Source: Malus domestica
Taxonomy: Eukaryota; Streptophyta; Magnoliopsida; Rosales; Rosaceae
DNA length: 64,000 nt
Assembly (NCBI RefSeq): GCF_042453785.1
Contig: NC_091670.1
Location: forward strand, 37,769,501 to 37,833,500
Reading direction: 5' to 3'
Below the pieces are notes generated by a model, which had not been told where the DNA came from, did not search any database, and was given only the letters and a program-made list of their open reading frames with translations. Of this stretch, positions 45,737 to 59,691 are shown in pieces (the stretch's first letter is position 1; the number at the start of each line of letters is the position of its first letter). The position numbers and the translations under genes were made by a program.

Positions 45737-46213
45737 GTGACATTCATTTTTACACTAGGAAGGAGATAAATAAATTTAAAATTTAAATAAAAATTAGAAT
45801 TTATAAATTAACATGCACTAATTTTGTTGTTTTGATTCATAAATATAAAAATTTAGAATTTCCGCATTAAAAAAATGAAATTTGAGACCTCTAATTCCCA
45901 AGTTTAAATTTTATATAAATATGTGTCATTTCCCAATTTTTATGATTTAGAGTTTAAAAATAACAAAATTCGTATACAATTTCATTGTTATTTTAGGTTA
46001 ACCAAACAAGAAAATTTACAAATTCTATAAAATAAAATCATGTCATTTCAATTTTCGTCATTTTAAAATTCCTTTGTAATCTTAAATTTCTCTATCCAAA
46101 CATAGTGTTATGTGTTATAACACATTGGATTTTTAAGAATATATTTTTTCTTGTTTGTTCACTTATTTTTAAATATTTAAATTAAATATTTTAGTTAATT
46201 AGAGGCCGGAACT
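45737..46213. other. AT-rich intergenic DNA
   Basis: Nothing recognised. Confidence 0.5.
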
Positions 46214-46908
46214 TAAGGTTATCTCCAACCGAATAGTCCAGAGGGTCAAAAATAACCCGAAAATCATCTCCAATCAAGGGCTAGGCTAGAGGGCTCTTGG
46301 AATTCGAGAGGGCCCCACAGAAATGGCCAAAGGGGCTGGAGGGCTGGCAAAAAAAAAACATTCTTAAAAAGAAATTTGAATCCAACGACTAGCTGACGCC
46401 AGTGACCATTGGATTCTTTTTTTTTTTAATGTTTTTTGGGCCTTTTTTTTTATTCTCAAAAATTCTAATTTTTTTTCTATAAATACCTAAACCATTCATT
46501 CACCATTCCTCAAAAATTATAATTATGACTCGGCGGCAGTTGTTTATCTCTAACTATACTCCTACAATGACAAATGATGAAGATGATGTTGATTATAGAT
46601 ATTAAATTTAAGTTGTTGTAGTTTTTAAATTCAAGTTAATGTTGTTTTTAAATTTAATTTGTAGTTTTTAATTTTAAGTTGTAGTTTTTAAATATAAGTT
46701 GTAGTTTTTAAATTTAAGTTGTTGTTGGATTTGAATTTAAGTTGTTGTAGTTTTTAAATTTAAATAATAAATTATATTTGGCCCTTTGGCTCTCGGTTGG
46801 AGATGGATGCAAATATGACATTGTACTGTTCATTAAAATATTAATATCTTGGAATATCAGAGGGCTAAAACGATCCATCTGGACAGCTTTCGGTTGAAGA
46901 TGACCTAA
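46214..46908. mobile_element. MITE, ATCTCCAACCGAA family
   Basis: About 690 bp with terminal inverted repeats: left AAGGTTATCTCCAACCGAA, right TTCGGTTGAAGATGACCT. Internal repeats of TAAGTTGTAGTTTTTAAAT (46600-46760) and a second ATCTCCAA/TTGGAGAT pair suggest a composite element. Edges are approximate. Confidence 0.65.
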
Positions 46909-48115
46909 GTTTTTAGTTTTTTGTTAAACTTTTCTTTGCGGGATGGGAAAATACAATCAACTGTCTATGTTAGCCTCTTTGAGAGATTTTTTATCGAGCA
47001 CTTAAAAAATACCATTGCAAATACTCCATTGTTAGGTTAAATTAAGGGTAATTTTGTCCACGTATTGCAACATGGATTCGCTTGTAATTATTTAAGTTTT
47101 TCATTTATTAGATTAAGATATAGTTTATGATGGGAGCCAATTCGTGATACCATATTTTTTTACACAAGTTTTTACGGAGCCTATTTCGTAAATATATTTC
47201 AAGCATCCGAATCGTCTATTTTTTAGGTATTTCTTCAAAAAATTTGTCTACCAAATCTGTATTCGTTTATTTTCTTCACTCCAAGTGAATGTCTTAATGG
47301 TTTTGGATTGTCTAATTTTTTGCAGTAATGATCTATAAATGATCTTCTAAAAGATAGATGGTTCAGACCTAAAACACATAGGAATGTGTCCCACAAAAAC
47401 TTGTGTAAAAAGCCATGTAAAAAAATTGGTGTCACAGATCCGTTCCTTTATAATTAATTACTAAATGCCACGGAAATTGACAAAGAAGTTTGTAAACTAA
47501 ATGAGGGAATAATGATTAAGTTATTACTTATGCGTTGATTAACGTGCTTATTTCTTATTAATAACACGTCATTTAGTTTACAAATTTAGTTTACCTAGTA
47601 TTACTCATACCTTATACTTGTATAATTAACAAATAATCTTAACGAGGATTTTATTCTATCAGATTGACCTAATAAATTTCTTCCACTTAATAATGTACAG
47701 ATAGGCTTTGCCTGAGTAAACTCTCAGATTTTGTTATGAGAACTTTTAGATGAGAAGAAACTAGTCACACAAGTAACCAAAAATTGTTGTCGTGGTGAAA
47801 ACAACCACTTAACCACTTCAAGAAAATAAATTGCATGCAGACGGTCAAAAGCAACTGGTTGTGAATGTTACTCTGTTAAAATCTTGTTGAAAGGCAGTTT
47901 TCTTCCTAAATGCTGTAGCTAACACAACCACTCGTTTAAAACCAGCTGCTTAATTACTAATGTTGAGTCTATAATTACGATATCTAAAATAATAATTTTG
48001 GATTGTCCCCCTCTTTCGTGTTTCTCTGAGCAATCATGAATTAACCAAATACAATTTTTCTCTCGGCGACAAGCTCTTGATACTTTCGGATATTCTCAGT
48101 TTTGATTGAGCCAGA
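46909..48115. other. Upstream region of the CHX gene
   Basis: AT-rich. No gene recognised. It presumably contains the antiporter promoter near its right end. Confidence 0.5.
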
Positions 48116-51100
48116 ATGTCATCGCCTCTACTTCTTCTTATTTTTGTAGTGACTGCCTTCTGGATCTTTAGTGTGGTGACACCGTATCAAACTGGAATGC
48201 AGAAGAGGATGACCGATCCGGTGACCATATGCACGGTGTTTCCGCCTCACGTTAATTCGCTTGGCTTGTGGAACAAATCGGATGCTTGGCCGGTGCATGT
48301 TAAAGACCCGCTTGGGATTGTGCATTTCACCTTTCGACTGCAGAACTACACCCTCCCAATTCTGGAGTTTGAAATTACTCTCATCTATGTTCTAACCCAA
48401 CTCACCCATTTGTTTCTCAAGTTATTTGGCCTCCCGGTGTTTGCCGCACAACTTCTGGTACGTACCATGTATCGGATAAAAGTTGTAGATGCATATGAGT
48501 CTCATAGTACATTTCACATAATACATTACATTAATGGTTGACAGTCGTTCATCGGCATGTTCTAATTGTCTAAATATTTCTCACCATCATTGTGGTTGTC
48601 TTTAGAAAGAAATAGTAGTGACTAACCATGCGGGCTTGAGGAGCGGAATTTGTGAGGTTGATCACTACAAGGAGCGGAATCTTATTTTGTGGTATAATTA
48701 TAGGCATCTATCGCTACAAAATGGACTCCGCTCTTGCAGTTTCTTGGAACGATAGATGATAAAACAAAAATTGGTCTTATCAATGTTATGAGTGCATTAA
48801 GTAATTACTAGTGACATTAACATTATTTTGGCTGAACCCTCCAGGCTGGATTACTCCTTGGTGATTTAGGACTTGACAGAATGGTCCGACATTCAAGTCG
48901 TGGCTTCAGTTTGAATCCCATATTTCCTTTTCCTAATCAAGAAGTACTCAACATAATATCACTGTCTGGCTACACACTCTTCACCTTCTTGTTTGGAGTA
49001 AAAATGGACGTCGGATTAGTATATAAAACCGGAAGAAAGGCCATCTACACCGGTGTTTTAACCTTGATAGTGCCTCTAATTGCCGCCACTGCAACCCTTC
49101 TCATCCTCACCTTCCAGTGGTCCTTACAAGCCGAGGAAATTGTTCAGCTTCTTTTCATAACATCAATGCACTCTCTGTCTCCGTCCCCCGTCATCCATTG
49201 CCTCCTCACTGAGCTCAGAATCTTAAACTCTGAGCTCGGCCGGCTCGCATTATCATCGGCACTTGTCAGTGACCTCTCCAGCATTTCACTCACCGGTGTT
49301 TCAACCATAATGACAGTCATGCAGCAAGATCCGGATAAGCCCCTTATCGACTTGACGATGATGATAGTCTTCACCTTGTTTGTTTACTACGTTTGTCGTC
49401 CAGTTATGTTGTGGATGGTGAGAAAGACACCGGAGGGCAAATCCGTTAAGGACTCGTACATATCAATAATCCTGCTGGCTGTTTTTGGATCTGGATTGAT
49501 TTCCCATGAAGCTCGTCTGTCCATTGTAGTGGGCCCTTTAATCTTGGGATTGGCTGTGCCAGATGGGCCCCCACTGGGAGCTACACTGGTCAGAAAGCTT
49601 GACTTTATGGTCAATAGGGTTTTTATGCCGGTTTTTGTGACGACGTCCATGATGAGGGTGGTTGTACATCAGGAGGTGCCTGATGGTGACCAAACGGCAG
49701 TTCGTGCCACAGCAATCATCACTCTTGTGATCTTCTTGAGCAAATTTGTGGCCTCTTTGGTGACTCCTTTGTGTTGCAATATGCCTCTCAAGCATGCTGT
49801 GGCACTAGCACTCGTAATGACCAGCAAAGGCGTTGTCGAGATAGCCGCATACACCATTGCTAGAGACACTTGGGTACGTAAGTTTAAGTTTATATAAATT
49901 AATAATACATACATGTCGATATGGTATTACCAATCTAGTCAATTTAATTATAACATGCAAATACTTATTTTAATTTAATTTAATTCGTAACAAACTACAC
50001 ATTATTATTGTCACACGTTCACGCATTTGCATGTTCATCTTTATAATTACTAATAGGCAGCCTTACTGATATTAATACTAGTTCCCATGTTTTTCCTTAT
50101 GCGCAGGTTATTGTTCATGGGGTCTTTAATTACATGATGTTCACCGTCGTATTTAGTGCAATTGTCGTGCCACCTCTTGTGAAGCTCTTGTACGATCCTA
50201 AGATAAAATACGCCGGCTACCAACAAAGAAACCTTATGAATGACAAACCCAATTCCGACCTACGAATCCTTGCGTGCATCAACAGAGCCGATAACACCCC
50301 CGCCATCATCAATCTTCTCGACGCCGCGTGCCCTACTCGAGAAAGCTCCATCACCCTCTACGTCCTTCACCTCATCGAGCTAGTTGCCCGAAGCACGCCC
50401 ATCTTCTTCGCCCACGATATACACAAAAGGGACCTCTCCAACTACTCGTACTCCGACAATGTCATCCGCTCGTTTACTCAGTTTATGAGAGACAACGATG
50501 GAGCTGTCTCCGTTAATGTATTTACAGTGGTCTCTCCTCCCCAATACATGTATGACGACATATGCACCCTCGCGCTGGACAAGGACACGTCGCTCATAAT
50601 CCTTCCGTTTCATCGGAAGTGGTCGACCACTGACGGGTCTATTGAGTCGGAAAACCAAAACGTAAGGGATCTCAATCGTAGGGTACTTAAAATCGCGCCA
50701 TGTTCGGTTGCCATTCTTGTGAACCGTGGTCACATAAGATGCACCAACTCCTCAGCTGAAGGGTATAGAGTTGCGGTGGTTTTTCTCGGAGGGAAGGACG
50801 ATAGGGAGGCGCTTACTCTCGCGAAACGGATGGTGAAGGACGCGTGCATCAGCCTGACGGTGATTCATCTGGTGGACGCATCAGACCACGAGGAGAGTCA
50901 CAACAAATGGGAGTGGGTGCAGGACAATGAGATGTTGAAGGAAGTAAAGCAGAAGAGTATAGGATATGTGAGTTACGTGGAAGAGAATGTACAGGATGGG
51001 ACTCAAACGACAAGGAAAATACGGTCGTTGATGGACGACGATGAATACGACCTGCTCATCGTCGGGAGAAGATATAAGGTGAAAAGCCCTCAGACGTTGG

Positions 51101-51231
51101 GTCTTGAGGACTGGAGTGAGTTCCCGGAGCTTGGGGTTATCGGCGACATGCTTTCCTCAGCGGACTTTCGCTGCAAATCTAGTGTGTTGGTGGTTCAGCA
51201 ACAGCAACAACGTAGTAATGTCACTATTTAG
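48116..51231 (+). CDS. Cation/H+ antiporter, CHX (CPA2) family
   Basis: Three exons: 48116-48457, 48845-49873, 50107-51231; 831 residues, normal for CHX proteins. Residues about 70-480 form the multi-spanning exchanger domain. Family blocks include CTVFPPHVNSLGLW near the N-terminus, SPSPVIHCLLTELRILNSEL and LGRLALSSALVSDLSS (about 229-262), SHEARLSIVVGPLILGLAVP, and ALVMTSKGVVEIAAY. The C-terminal 350 residues form a soluble tail with two universal-stress-like halves (DLRILACINRADNTPAIINL and YRVAVVFLGGKDDREALTLA). Family members exchange K+ or Na+ for H+ in endomembranes or the plasma membrane, many in pollen; the ion and site cannot be read from sequence. Start chosen as the first ATG of the frame. 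Confidence 0.9.
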
Positions 51232-51782
51232 ATCAAATTTGTAAATATATGACGTGATTGTTGATAATTAGATTGTTATTGATTAACGTATTTATTTTCT
51301 ATTGTTATGATTTGCAAATTTAGTTTACCTAGCATTACTCATAGTATTCTAATTTTTTTTCTTTTTCCTTTTGGAATATGCTCTTAAACAAATTATAGGC
51401 TGAAGCGATATTTTTTGTAATTAATAAAGAACAAAGTGAGACTCAATTTTTGTTTTAAAAAATAATTTATATGAAACAAGTACATTAAGTTTGTGGTATT
51501 TTAAATCAATGATGTGATGCATTTAGATAAATTGAAACGTAACAAGTTTAAAAAATCTCACTTTGTATTGTCAATAGTTTCGTATGGTCAGGCAAAATGG
51601 AATTAAATGTGACTTTTGAATTGAAAGAGATGGAATTGGTTGCTTCAATATTTTACCCTAAAATTTGTAAGTGGTTTCTGAATTAGGTGAGGTTTTCAAT
51701 TTGAGCAATTTGTACTATAAAAAAATTTAAAATTGTATTAAGTGGGCTTTTGATTCAAAATGGTTTTCTAAACTACATTAAA
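51232..51782. other. 3' flank of the CHX gene
   Basis: AT-rich, no feature recognised. Confidence 0.5.
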
Positions 51783-52188
51783 AACAATATTTGATTACTT
51801 AAAGATGAGTAGGTTATACTCAAAATTATTCGTTGTCTATTTATAGAACTTCATGTTTATAATTAGAACCGTTCATATTATAAATCACCCTATAAAAATC
51901 GTCTCTGCAAGAAATCAATTAAAACTAAGGTCGTTTAGTTATTAAACTGTTTAAAAACAAATGAACGGTATTGGTAAAAACATTACAAACTGTCTATGTA
52001 TTTGCTATAATAGATTAACTAAACAACCTTAGTTTTAATTCATTTTAATTTATTTTTTGCAGAGATGATCTTTACAATGTGATTCATAATATGAATGGTT
52101 ATGATCATAAGCACAAAGCTTTGTGATTAAAACACTAAGAGTTTTGAGTAGGAATTCCTACTCATCTTTGAGTAATCAAGTATTGTTC
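51783..52188. mobile_element. MITE with inverted ends, GATGAGTAGG family
   Basis: About 405 bp. Left end ACAATATTTGATTACTTAAA then GATGAGTAGG; right end CCTACTCATCTTTGAGTAAT then CAAGTATTGTT is its complement with a few mismatches. An inner inverted pair (GGTCGTTTAGTTATTAAAC / GATTAACTAAACAACCTTAG) continues the palindrome. Confidence 0.75.
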
Positions 52189-52834
52189 CATTAATAAAAT
52201 CTCTAAACCATATTAATAGAACTCTCTTTGTTGACTAAAAGAAGGTAAAAAGGACAATTTTGTCTTCTACCACAAAACAAAATGATGAGCAGTAGAGTAA
52301 ATTTACGCAAACTAAATTTTACCCTTTTTTTTAACCCTCGCCTAATAGTGATCCTAAGACCATCTCCAAATGAGATGTCAAATAAGATTAAAAGACATTC
52401 AAGTGTTCTTCAATGGATATGTCATATATGATGTGGCATGTGAGTCATTTGACTCATTGCTTTCTAATTGCCTTTTTTGACAGCAAACAAAGAAGGTGAC
52501 AAATATTTTTAATTTAATTTTTTAATGCAGGAGTCTCATTAACAACCAATAGAATACAAACTAAAAATTTTCAAACTATTTATTAGTTTCTTGTAGATAT
52601 GGTGTCTCACGTGAAAACCAACGCGTTACTTAACGAGTTTATTGACGAATTTTTTTCGGATGACCGGAATATTTCACCGAACAATCTTAATTAATTCGTT
52701 GAATCGAACCATCGTAACCAAATACCCTCCTTCACCTCCATCGCCTGTTATCAGCCGTCTCCTCCCTATCAAGCCTCGTTAGTCGCTACCTCCCCCTCCC
52801 CTCTCTCCGATCACATTCATCAATTTTTTCGGCT
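52189..52834. other. Promoter-side region of the PRP39-like gene
   Basis: An ATGATGTGGCATGTGAG-type stretch after GACCATCTCCAAATGAGATG (52361) looks like one end of a degraded MITE. No gene recognised. Confidence 0.45.
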
Positions 52835-52893
52835 ATGCGGACTTGCAATTGCGAATCGGAGCCTCAGCCCATGGAGTCAGACTCTCCAGGTAA

Positions 52894-52988
<95 letters not shown>

Positions 52989-55900
52989 TGGTTCCTCTAG
53001 GGGTTACTCTAGCCACTGTAAGCTGCTTTCTGAATGCTGAAGTAATGCACCGCTCAAATTATTCAGCTTTTCCGTCGGATGATTTTGATGGAGTCTCTCT
53101 CGACTTTGATCACTGGACTTCACTCATTTCAGAGATGGAAAACACATATTCTGTAAGCAAATAGCTTTCTTTTCTCTCTTAATTTCGTAAATTTTCATAA
53201 TTTTTATGCTTTATTTTTGTGAATTTTGGCTGTGAAATTGTGTGCAGGATGACATCGAGAAAATATCCTCTGTTTACGACTCTTTCTTGTCCGAGTTTCC
53301 GCTCTGCCATGGATATTGGAGGAGGTATGCCGATCACAAGACCCGCTTATGCAGTGTTGACAAGGCTGTTGAAGTTTTCGAACTGGCGGTGCAGGCAGCA
53401 ACTTACTCTGTTCCCCTTTGGGTGGACTACTGTAACTTCAGTATGTCTGTTTTCGAAGACCCGTCTGATATTCGCAGGTAATATCAAATTGATTCCGTAA
53501 CAAAATTCAGCTATAAATTTTGAAGTAGTTGAATCATTGATGCGCCTTTTCGGTTATAGTCATCTGAACTAGTAGAAATTTTCAGCTCTCTTGCATGTTT
53601 TTAGACAGTGTTTATTGTTTGCAAGTTTAAAACTTTGAAATTCTTGGACAGATTATTTAAACGAGGCATGTCGTTTGTTGGAAAGGATTACTCATGCCAT
53701 ACTCTGTGGGACAAGTACATTGAGTTTGAGTATTCTCAGCGGGAATGGAGTTCGCTGGCACAGATTTACATCCAAGCTCTAAGATTTCCTACCAAAAAGT
53801 TGCACCAGTATTATGAAAGGTATATCTTGCATTGATTCGTTGGAGTTAAAAAGAAAAGGGGAAACCTTTAAATCATAGCTCTCGATCAAGTTTGTGCTCT
53901 TTCGTTATAATTTCTTATTGTTCAGTTATTACCATGTAATTTTTTGAAGACCTTGTTTGCATGGTAATCAACAGTTTACCAGAATGTGTGGTTTGCTGTT
54001 ATAGTGGATTTCAACTGACGTTGATTTTTTTTTATGCTTGCGGAGTGTAACATTTACAATTTTGTGTCTTTTTTGCCCTTCTAGTTGAACCACTTAGATG
54101 TTATTCTTACAAGGCATCAGTTTCATTTTCTCATCAGTTTGAAGAAGTTGGCTGCCTTGTGTGAAGGGGAGATGAAATGCCAGAGTAATTCTACTGAAGA
54201 TTTGCAATCTGAAGCGGTGGTTGGTAGCGAAGTCCCTACATTTTATACGGATCATGAAATTGCCCTTGTTGTCAAAGACCTACTGGATGCAGAAAATGGC
54301 TTAGACAGGCATAAAGCACTGGAAAAGTACTTGTATACTGGAAAGCAGTTGTATCAGCAAGCATGTCGGCTAGAAGGAAAAATTGGTATTTATGAGAGCA
54401 ATATAAGGAGGTCTTACTTCCATGTGAAGCCACTTGATGTGGGTCAGTTGGAGAATTGGCATTCCTATCTGGATTTTGTTGAGATGCAAGGGGATTTTGA
54501 TTCGGTATGGTTCTACAATTTTCTTTTGCTTACGTGGCCTTGGCCCCTTGCCTCTCTTTTATTGTTATCTGAATCCCCTTTCATCTATTGTGTGTAGGCT
54601 GTAAAACTTTACGAGAGATGCTTGATTCCCTGTGCTAATTACCCTGAGTTTTGGATGCGTTATGTGGATTTCATGGAAATTAACGGAGGAAGAGAGATTG
54701 CAAACTATGCTCTTGACCGAGCAACCCAAATTTTTCTAAAGGTATTTTTACTTGAAACTATGCATCAAGTTTTAGATGAGTTGTATTTTGTGCTACAATG
54801 TTTTGATTAGTCAAACACTAAAGACCATAACATTGGGAAGTTACAGTATAATTGTCTATTACTGGTTCTCTGAGGAATTGTACTGAGTTGTATTTTTTGG
54901 TGTATCATCTTTAATAATTGAAGTTGGAACCTTCATAGCATGAAATGGACCAGGAGATGAGGCACTTGTCTTGAGAATGTGAATGTTGGGACATGTCATG
55001 GGCTTTCCAAAAATACTAGATCCTAAACTTGTTTGGCAAAGATGAACTTTTCTGTAGCATTTACCTATTCAGCCATCACATAATCAACTCTAAAACTAAT
55101 TGTTTTTCCTCCTCAAAGGTAGTTATAAAATAATGACTTCATCGGTCACCTTACTGGTTGCCAGGCAATTAAAGCCAAGGGTTTAATTTTCTTTTGTGTA
55201 AGGAACTAAGGATACACTGGAAACTCATTATGGATAGGATTATACAAATTTCTTTGGTGATAAAACAATCATTATACTTGGAGTAATCTCAACTGTCAAA
55301 TAATTTCATCATGCATCATGTTGTGGACAACTTCGAGCAGTACTATTTTAAATTTTCTGTACTATAATTTTTTCTCTAGAGGTCGCACTTGGTGCGATGG
55401 CAAGTGCCTTCGCCCATGAGCGGTAGGTCTCGGGTTCGAGACTTGGGAGCAGCCTCTCCATAAATGGGGGTAAGGCTAGCCGACATTCACCTCTCCTAGA
55501 CCCTGCGTAAAGCGGGAGCCTTGTGCACTGGGTACGACCTTTTTTATAATTTTTTCTCTAAAATCAGTGTTAGCAATTGTGTGACAAGTTTATGATGTTC
55601 TCAATTGCTGCTAGGATGCCTTGACTCGATTACTTTGTACATGACTGGAGATGTTTATGGCCATCCTCATATGTTCGTTGCAGAGAGTGCCGGTGATTCA
55701 TCTTTTCAGTTCCAGGTTTAAGGAGCAAACGGGAGATGTATCTGGTGCCCGTGCTGCTTTTCTTCATTGCGATACAGAATCAGATTCTTGTTTTGTGAAG
55801 AATGTTATGTCAAAGGCTAATATGGAAAAACGTATGGTATGCAATCAGCTCTTTCATCAATTAAATGAAAATATTACTCGTTCTTATTGTTTTGATTAAG

Positions 55901-58900
55901 AATGAGGACCAACGCAAGCTGATGCTTTTCCTACATTATCAGGGAAATATCACAGCAGCTTCCAATATATACAAAGAAGCGCTAGAAATGGCTGCAGAGA
56001 AGAAGAAGATGCATGCCCTTGCTATTTTATATGTTCATTTTTCTCGACTTATATACATGGTACGTAATATATAAACACAGGAAAGTCCATATCTGCATTG
56101 GGGTGATAGCAATTACTTGCTACAAGATTTGGTTCCAGTTTCAACTCCCCCTCTATTTCAGTTTAAAGTGCTTAATGCCATTTAGGCATATTTAGTAAGT
56201 ATCCATGTTTTATTATAGTATTTATTAAAGAAAATGCAGCTCTCCTGTGCTTATAAAAATATAAGTCCACGTTCCAAAAATGATTTGGTTTGTTGTATGG
56301 ATAGGCAAAGTAGTATGCAGCACACAATGTTGGTCCTTTTATGAACTCGTTGATATATGAACTTCTGTTTCTCTATATGCTTGCATTGTCCCCTTAGTAT
56401 TTGACTTTTGAGGAGATTTTCCATTTATTTATAGTACATGAATGTGGTGGCTAACTTTGATATGATTATCGACATCTCCTTGCTTTCCTGTCACAGATGA
56501 CTGATAATGCAGATGCTGCCAGAGATGTCTTGATGGATGGCATCAAACACTTACCTTATTCCAAATCACTTCTAGAGGTATTTCTCTTCTCTTAGTACCT
56601 TATGAATATTTACATTTCCACATCATGAATGGACCTGTTGTGGAAATACATAGTCTGAATCTATGCTTCAATGTATTAAACCTTACTCATTATATCATCA
56701 TGATAAAAGTTTAACTTCGTTACAGAAGTGTAAAGTTGCTTGATTGATATGTCTTCAGGAGTTGATAAATTTCGCAAGTATGCATGGAGGGAAGCGACAC
56801 CTAAATGTGGTAGACTCTATTGTCGCCAAAGCAATCTCTCCAGAGTCAGGTGTATCTGATGGTCTGAATGCAAAAGATGCAGAGGATATTTCAAGTTTAT
56901 ATTTAGAGGTGAAAATTTCTCTTTTAACTCAATTTTATGTTGATACTGTCATTTCTGGTCTTTGGAAAAATAATAGATTGAGGGGAAAAGGTGCTACGTG
57001 TTGCTTTCTGCCTCTCCATATTGTAATTTCTTATAGTACGAGGGAAATATAGTATGGTGGTTCGGCAATTTCACTAACCTCTGGGAAGACTGTAATTACA
57101 GTATTATGCTATTTCATCAGGTTCTTTTGGTTCTGACTTGTATATGATGGAAACAGTTTGTTGACCTTTGTGGAACCATCCATGAAGTAAGAAAGGTGTG
57201 GACTCGGCATGTACGACTGTTCCCATTCTCTACAAGGACAGCTTTTTTCCATCAGAAACCTACATTTAGAAAACCTTTGGAATTGGCTAGACAAATGGAG
57301 GAAACTCTGGTCGCTATGCCTCAGCAGCCATCTGGAGATTGTAGTTCTGACTCCTTGATTGTGCTCCCATTGCATGACACCGTTGACGGCAAATCGTTAT
57401 TGCCAGACAATCATAGTATCGAGTCTGGCCAGGAAGGAACTGATCATACGTTGGACCAGGATATGCCATCTCAGGGAAGTCAGCTTGAGCAGATTACCTC
57501 CGACAACCTTCAATCAAGCCAACCTGAAAACATTCAGGAAACACGGAAACTACCATCTCCAGAAATTTCAAGAGAGCAACCAACACAACCAAGAGATGAT
57601 AAACCCGAAGCAAATCTGTCATCTGTAGGTTTAGTAAAAGTGGAACAGGTATCTTCAGAAAATCCTGAGGAGCCCAGAGAAAATACTACTGAACCAAAGG
57701 CATCATCTGTTGAATTAGAATGTCAAGTTGCTGAAGGGAATGAAACTGTAGAATCTTCACAAGAACGCACAGACAGGAGCGATGTTCATCGAGAGATTGA
57801 CAACAAGCCTGAACAAGACCTGAAGCCACTGTCATTGGAGAGTCTTTCTTTAAGCTCCCAGGAGAATACAAATCCGGATTCAATACCCTCCATTTTTCAC
57901 AAGCGTGAAACTTCTCAAGAAACCAATACTTCAAATGAAAGGAAGCTAGAGAGCAATTGCAAATCTAATGAAGACTACAGCCCAAGAAATACCAGAGCTT
58001 TAGAAACAGCTGGAAATGAAGTGGTTAGTCCTAAGCCAATGCAAATGCCTTCTCAGCCAGCTGTAAATAGTTATGGTGACTGGCGTCAGAATAATCATTC
58101 CGGTAAAGTTCGTAGAGATTCCAAATTTGGCTTTCGGGGACGTCTACAAAGAAACTCATATCAGCAGAAGCCACTTTCTCCTAAAAAATACCCACAAGCT
58201 GAAACGGGTCGTCCAATGCCTGGGATTCTAGGTCAACCCCCTCAACCTTTGTCTTCACAGAGCTCGCAAATTAAGCAAGGCAGCCAGGATCATAATCGAT
58301 ATCAAGCAGCAGCCACTCCCACTAATGTAATGGCACCTAATGCTTGGCCTATGCAGAATGTACAAGCACCAAATTATGCCTCTTCATCTCAGCCTCAGTT
58401 GCCTGTCCAATCTGTTCCTCCACAGATGTCCCAATCATCCGTTTTAGGCAACGTGCAGTATGGCATGCAGAACAGCCAAGCATATAATGAGATGTGGCAG
58501 TATTATTACTACCAGCAGCAGCAGCTGTTTCTTCTACAACAACAGATGCATCAAGCACAGCAGCAGCAGCAGCCGCAACAGCAGCAGCAGGTCTTGTTGC
58601 AACAGTATCAGCTTCAGCAGCAACAACTTCAACAATATTATGCTCAGATGCAACAGCAACAATCTTATCAACAGCAACAATTGCAACAACTACAGACGCA
58701 ACAGCAATTTAGTCCGCAATTCCAGATGCAACAGCCGCAAATTCAGCAACCTCATCCGCAGCCGCAAATTCAGCAACTTCATCAACAACAGCAACTTCAG
58801 GAACAACATCTGATGTACTTGCAGAAACATCAGCAGCCATTACAACAACAGTCCCTTATGCAGGAGCAGCAGCAAAATATCCCGTCCATGATTCAGCGGG

Positions 58901-59691
58901 ACAACTACCACCATCAGGTATGATATTTGCAATTGTCTAGATACTTGTTAAAATTAAACCGAAATCATTCCAAATAAAAACCACTAGTCAAGGAAACTAG
59001 GTGTTAGCTAGGTGCATGATAAAAATTAAACAAGTATAAAAATATCCTATGCATCAAATATACTATCTTGTGTAACTTGCAAGCGAAATAACAATTTCGG
59101 ATTAAAGTAACCCATAAGGGGAAAAGGATAAAGAGTTAAGAGGTATGACAATTTGAAATTATCACAGATGCATAGGCTTCTCCTATTTTTCTCCCCTCTT
59201 CCCCAATTTTATAGTAATGCCAGTGTCAAGGGGGAAGACAAAAGTTAAGAGATGACAATTTGAAACCGTCACATAGTTATCAGGTCATCATTTTTTATCT
59301 CTCCTTATCGGCACTGAACGTCCAGCCTTGCAAACAGTTGTATCCTATTATTAGTTATGAGAAACAGAAATAACTGTGAAGACGTTATCAGCATGTTGGA
59401 AAACATCATATGCTTCTGATTGTGTTAAGCTAAAAGCCTGAGGAATTAGTTTGCTTTGAAGCTACAACTTGATGATGTGAAAAACGGTGGTGCACAATCC
59501 ACTGTCCAAAATATCCCCTGACATCTTTAAATTTAAATTATCGATGTCTCCCCAGTTCTAACAAGCATAAATTTCATTTTTCCTTTGGTTTTTGGGTTAT
59601 GTAGGACCAAGCCGTCATGCCACCAAATAATTATGGAACAGTTGCATCTTCCGTATCTCCCCAAACTCATGAAGAATGTCCGCAGAAGTGA
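52835..59691 (+). CDS. Pre-mRNA-processing factor 39-like (HAT-repeat U1 snRNP protein)
   Basis: Twelve exons: 52835-52889, 53067-53152, 53248-53477, 53652-53819, 54138-54504, 54598-54741, 55684-55836, 55943-56059, 56497-56577, 56759-56908, 57157-58917, 59605-59691; 1,132 residues. HAT (half-a-TPR) repeats fill about 30-540, for example [40 protein letters not shown], and [23 protein letters not shown]39 is a U1 snRNP-associated factor acting in 5' splice-site recognition. The C-terminal half, mostly one 1.76-kb exon, is disordered and ends in a long Gln-rich tract (about 960-1090), as in the longer plant PRP39 paralogue. Exon 2's start at 53067 is the least certain junction; reading through from exon 1 is also open. 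A second ATG at 52871 could serve as start. Confidence 0.9.
52899..52986 (+). repeat. Compound (CT)n(CA)n microsatellite in PRP39-like intron 1
   Basis: About 21 CT units (52899-52940) directly followed, after ATGCACATA, by about 20 CA units. It begins ten bases after the exon 1 donor. Likely highly polymorphic. Confidence 0.92.
55379..55544 (+). mobile_element. tRNA-derived SINE in a PRP39-like intron
   Basis: 166 bp with pol III box A-like (GGTGCGATGGCAAGTG) and box B-like (GGTTCGAGACT) motifs, ending in a T-run after GGGTACGACC. Perfect 16-bp target duplication TATAATTTTTTCTCTA at 55363-55378 and 55545-55560. The intact duplication indicates a recent insertion in the intron between exons 6 and 7. 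Confidence 0.9.
58490..58880 (+). repeat. CAG/CAA-rich tract coding for poly-Gln
   Basis: Mixed CAG/CAA codons encode Gln runs interrupted by Leu, Tyr, Met, Pro and His in the PRP39-like C-terminus. Other frames give low-complexity shadow proteins. Confidence 0.85.

Noticed and set aside
58460-58813. Ser/Asn-rich and Ala/Thr-rich plus-strand frames
   Set aside because: Alternate-frame shadows of the CAG/CAA tract of the PRP39-like gene.
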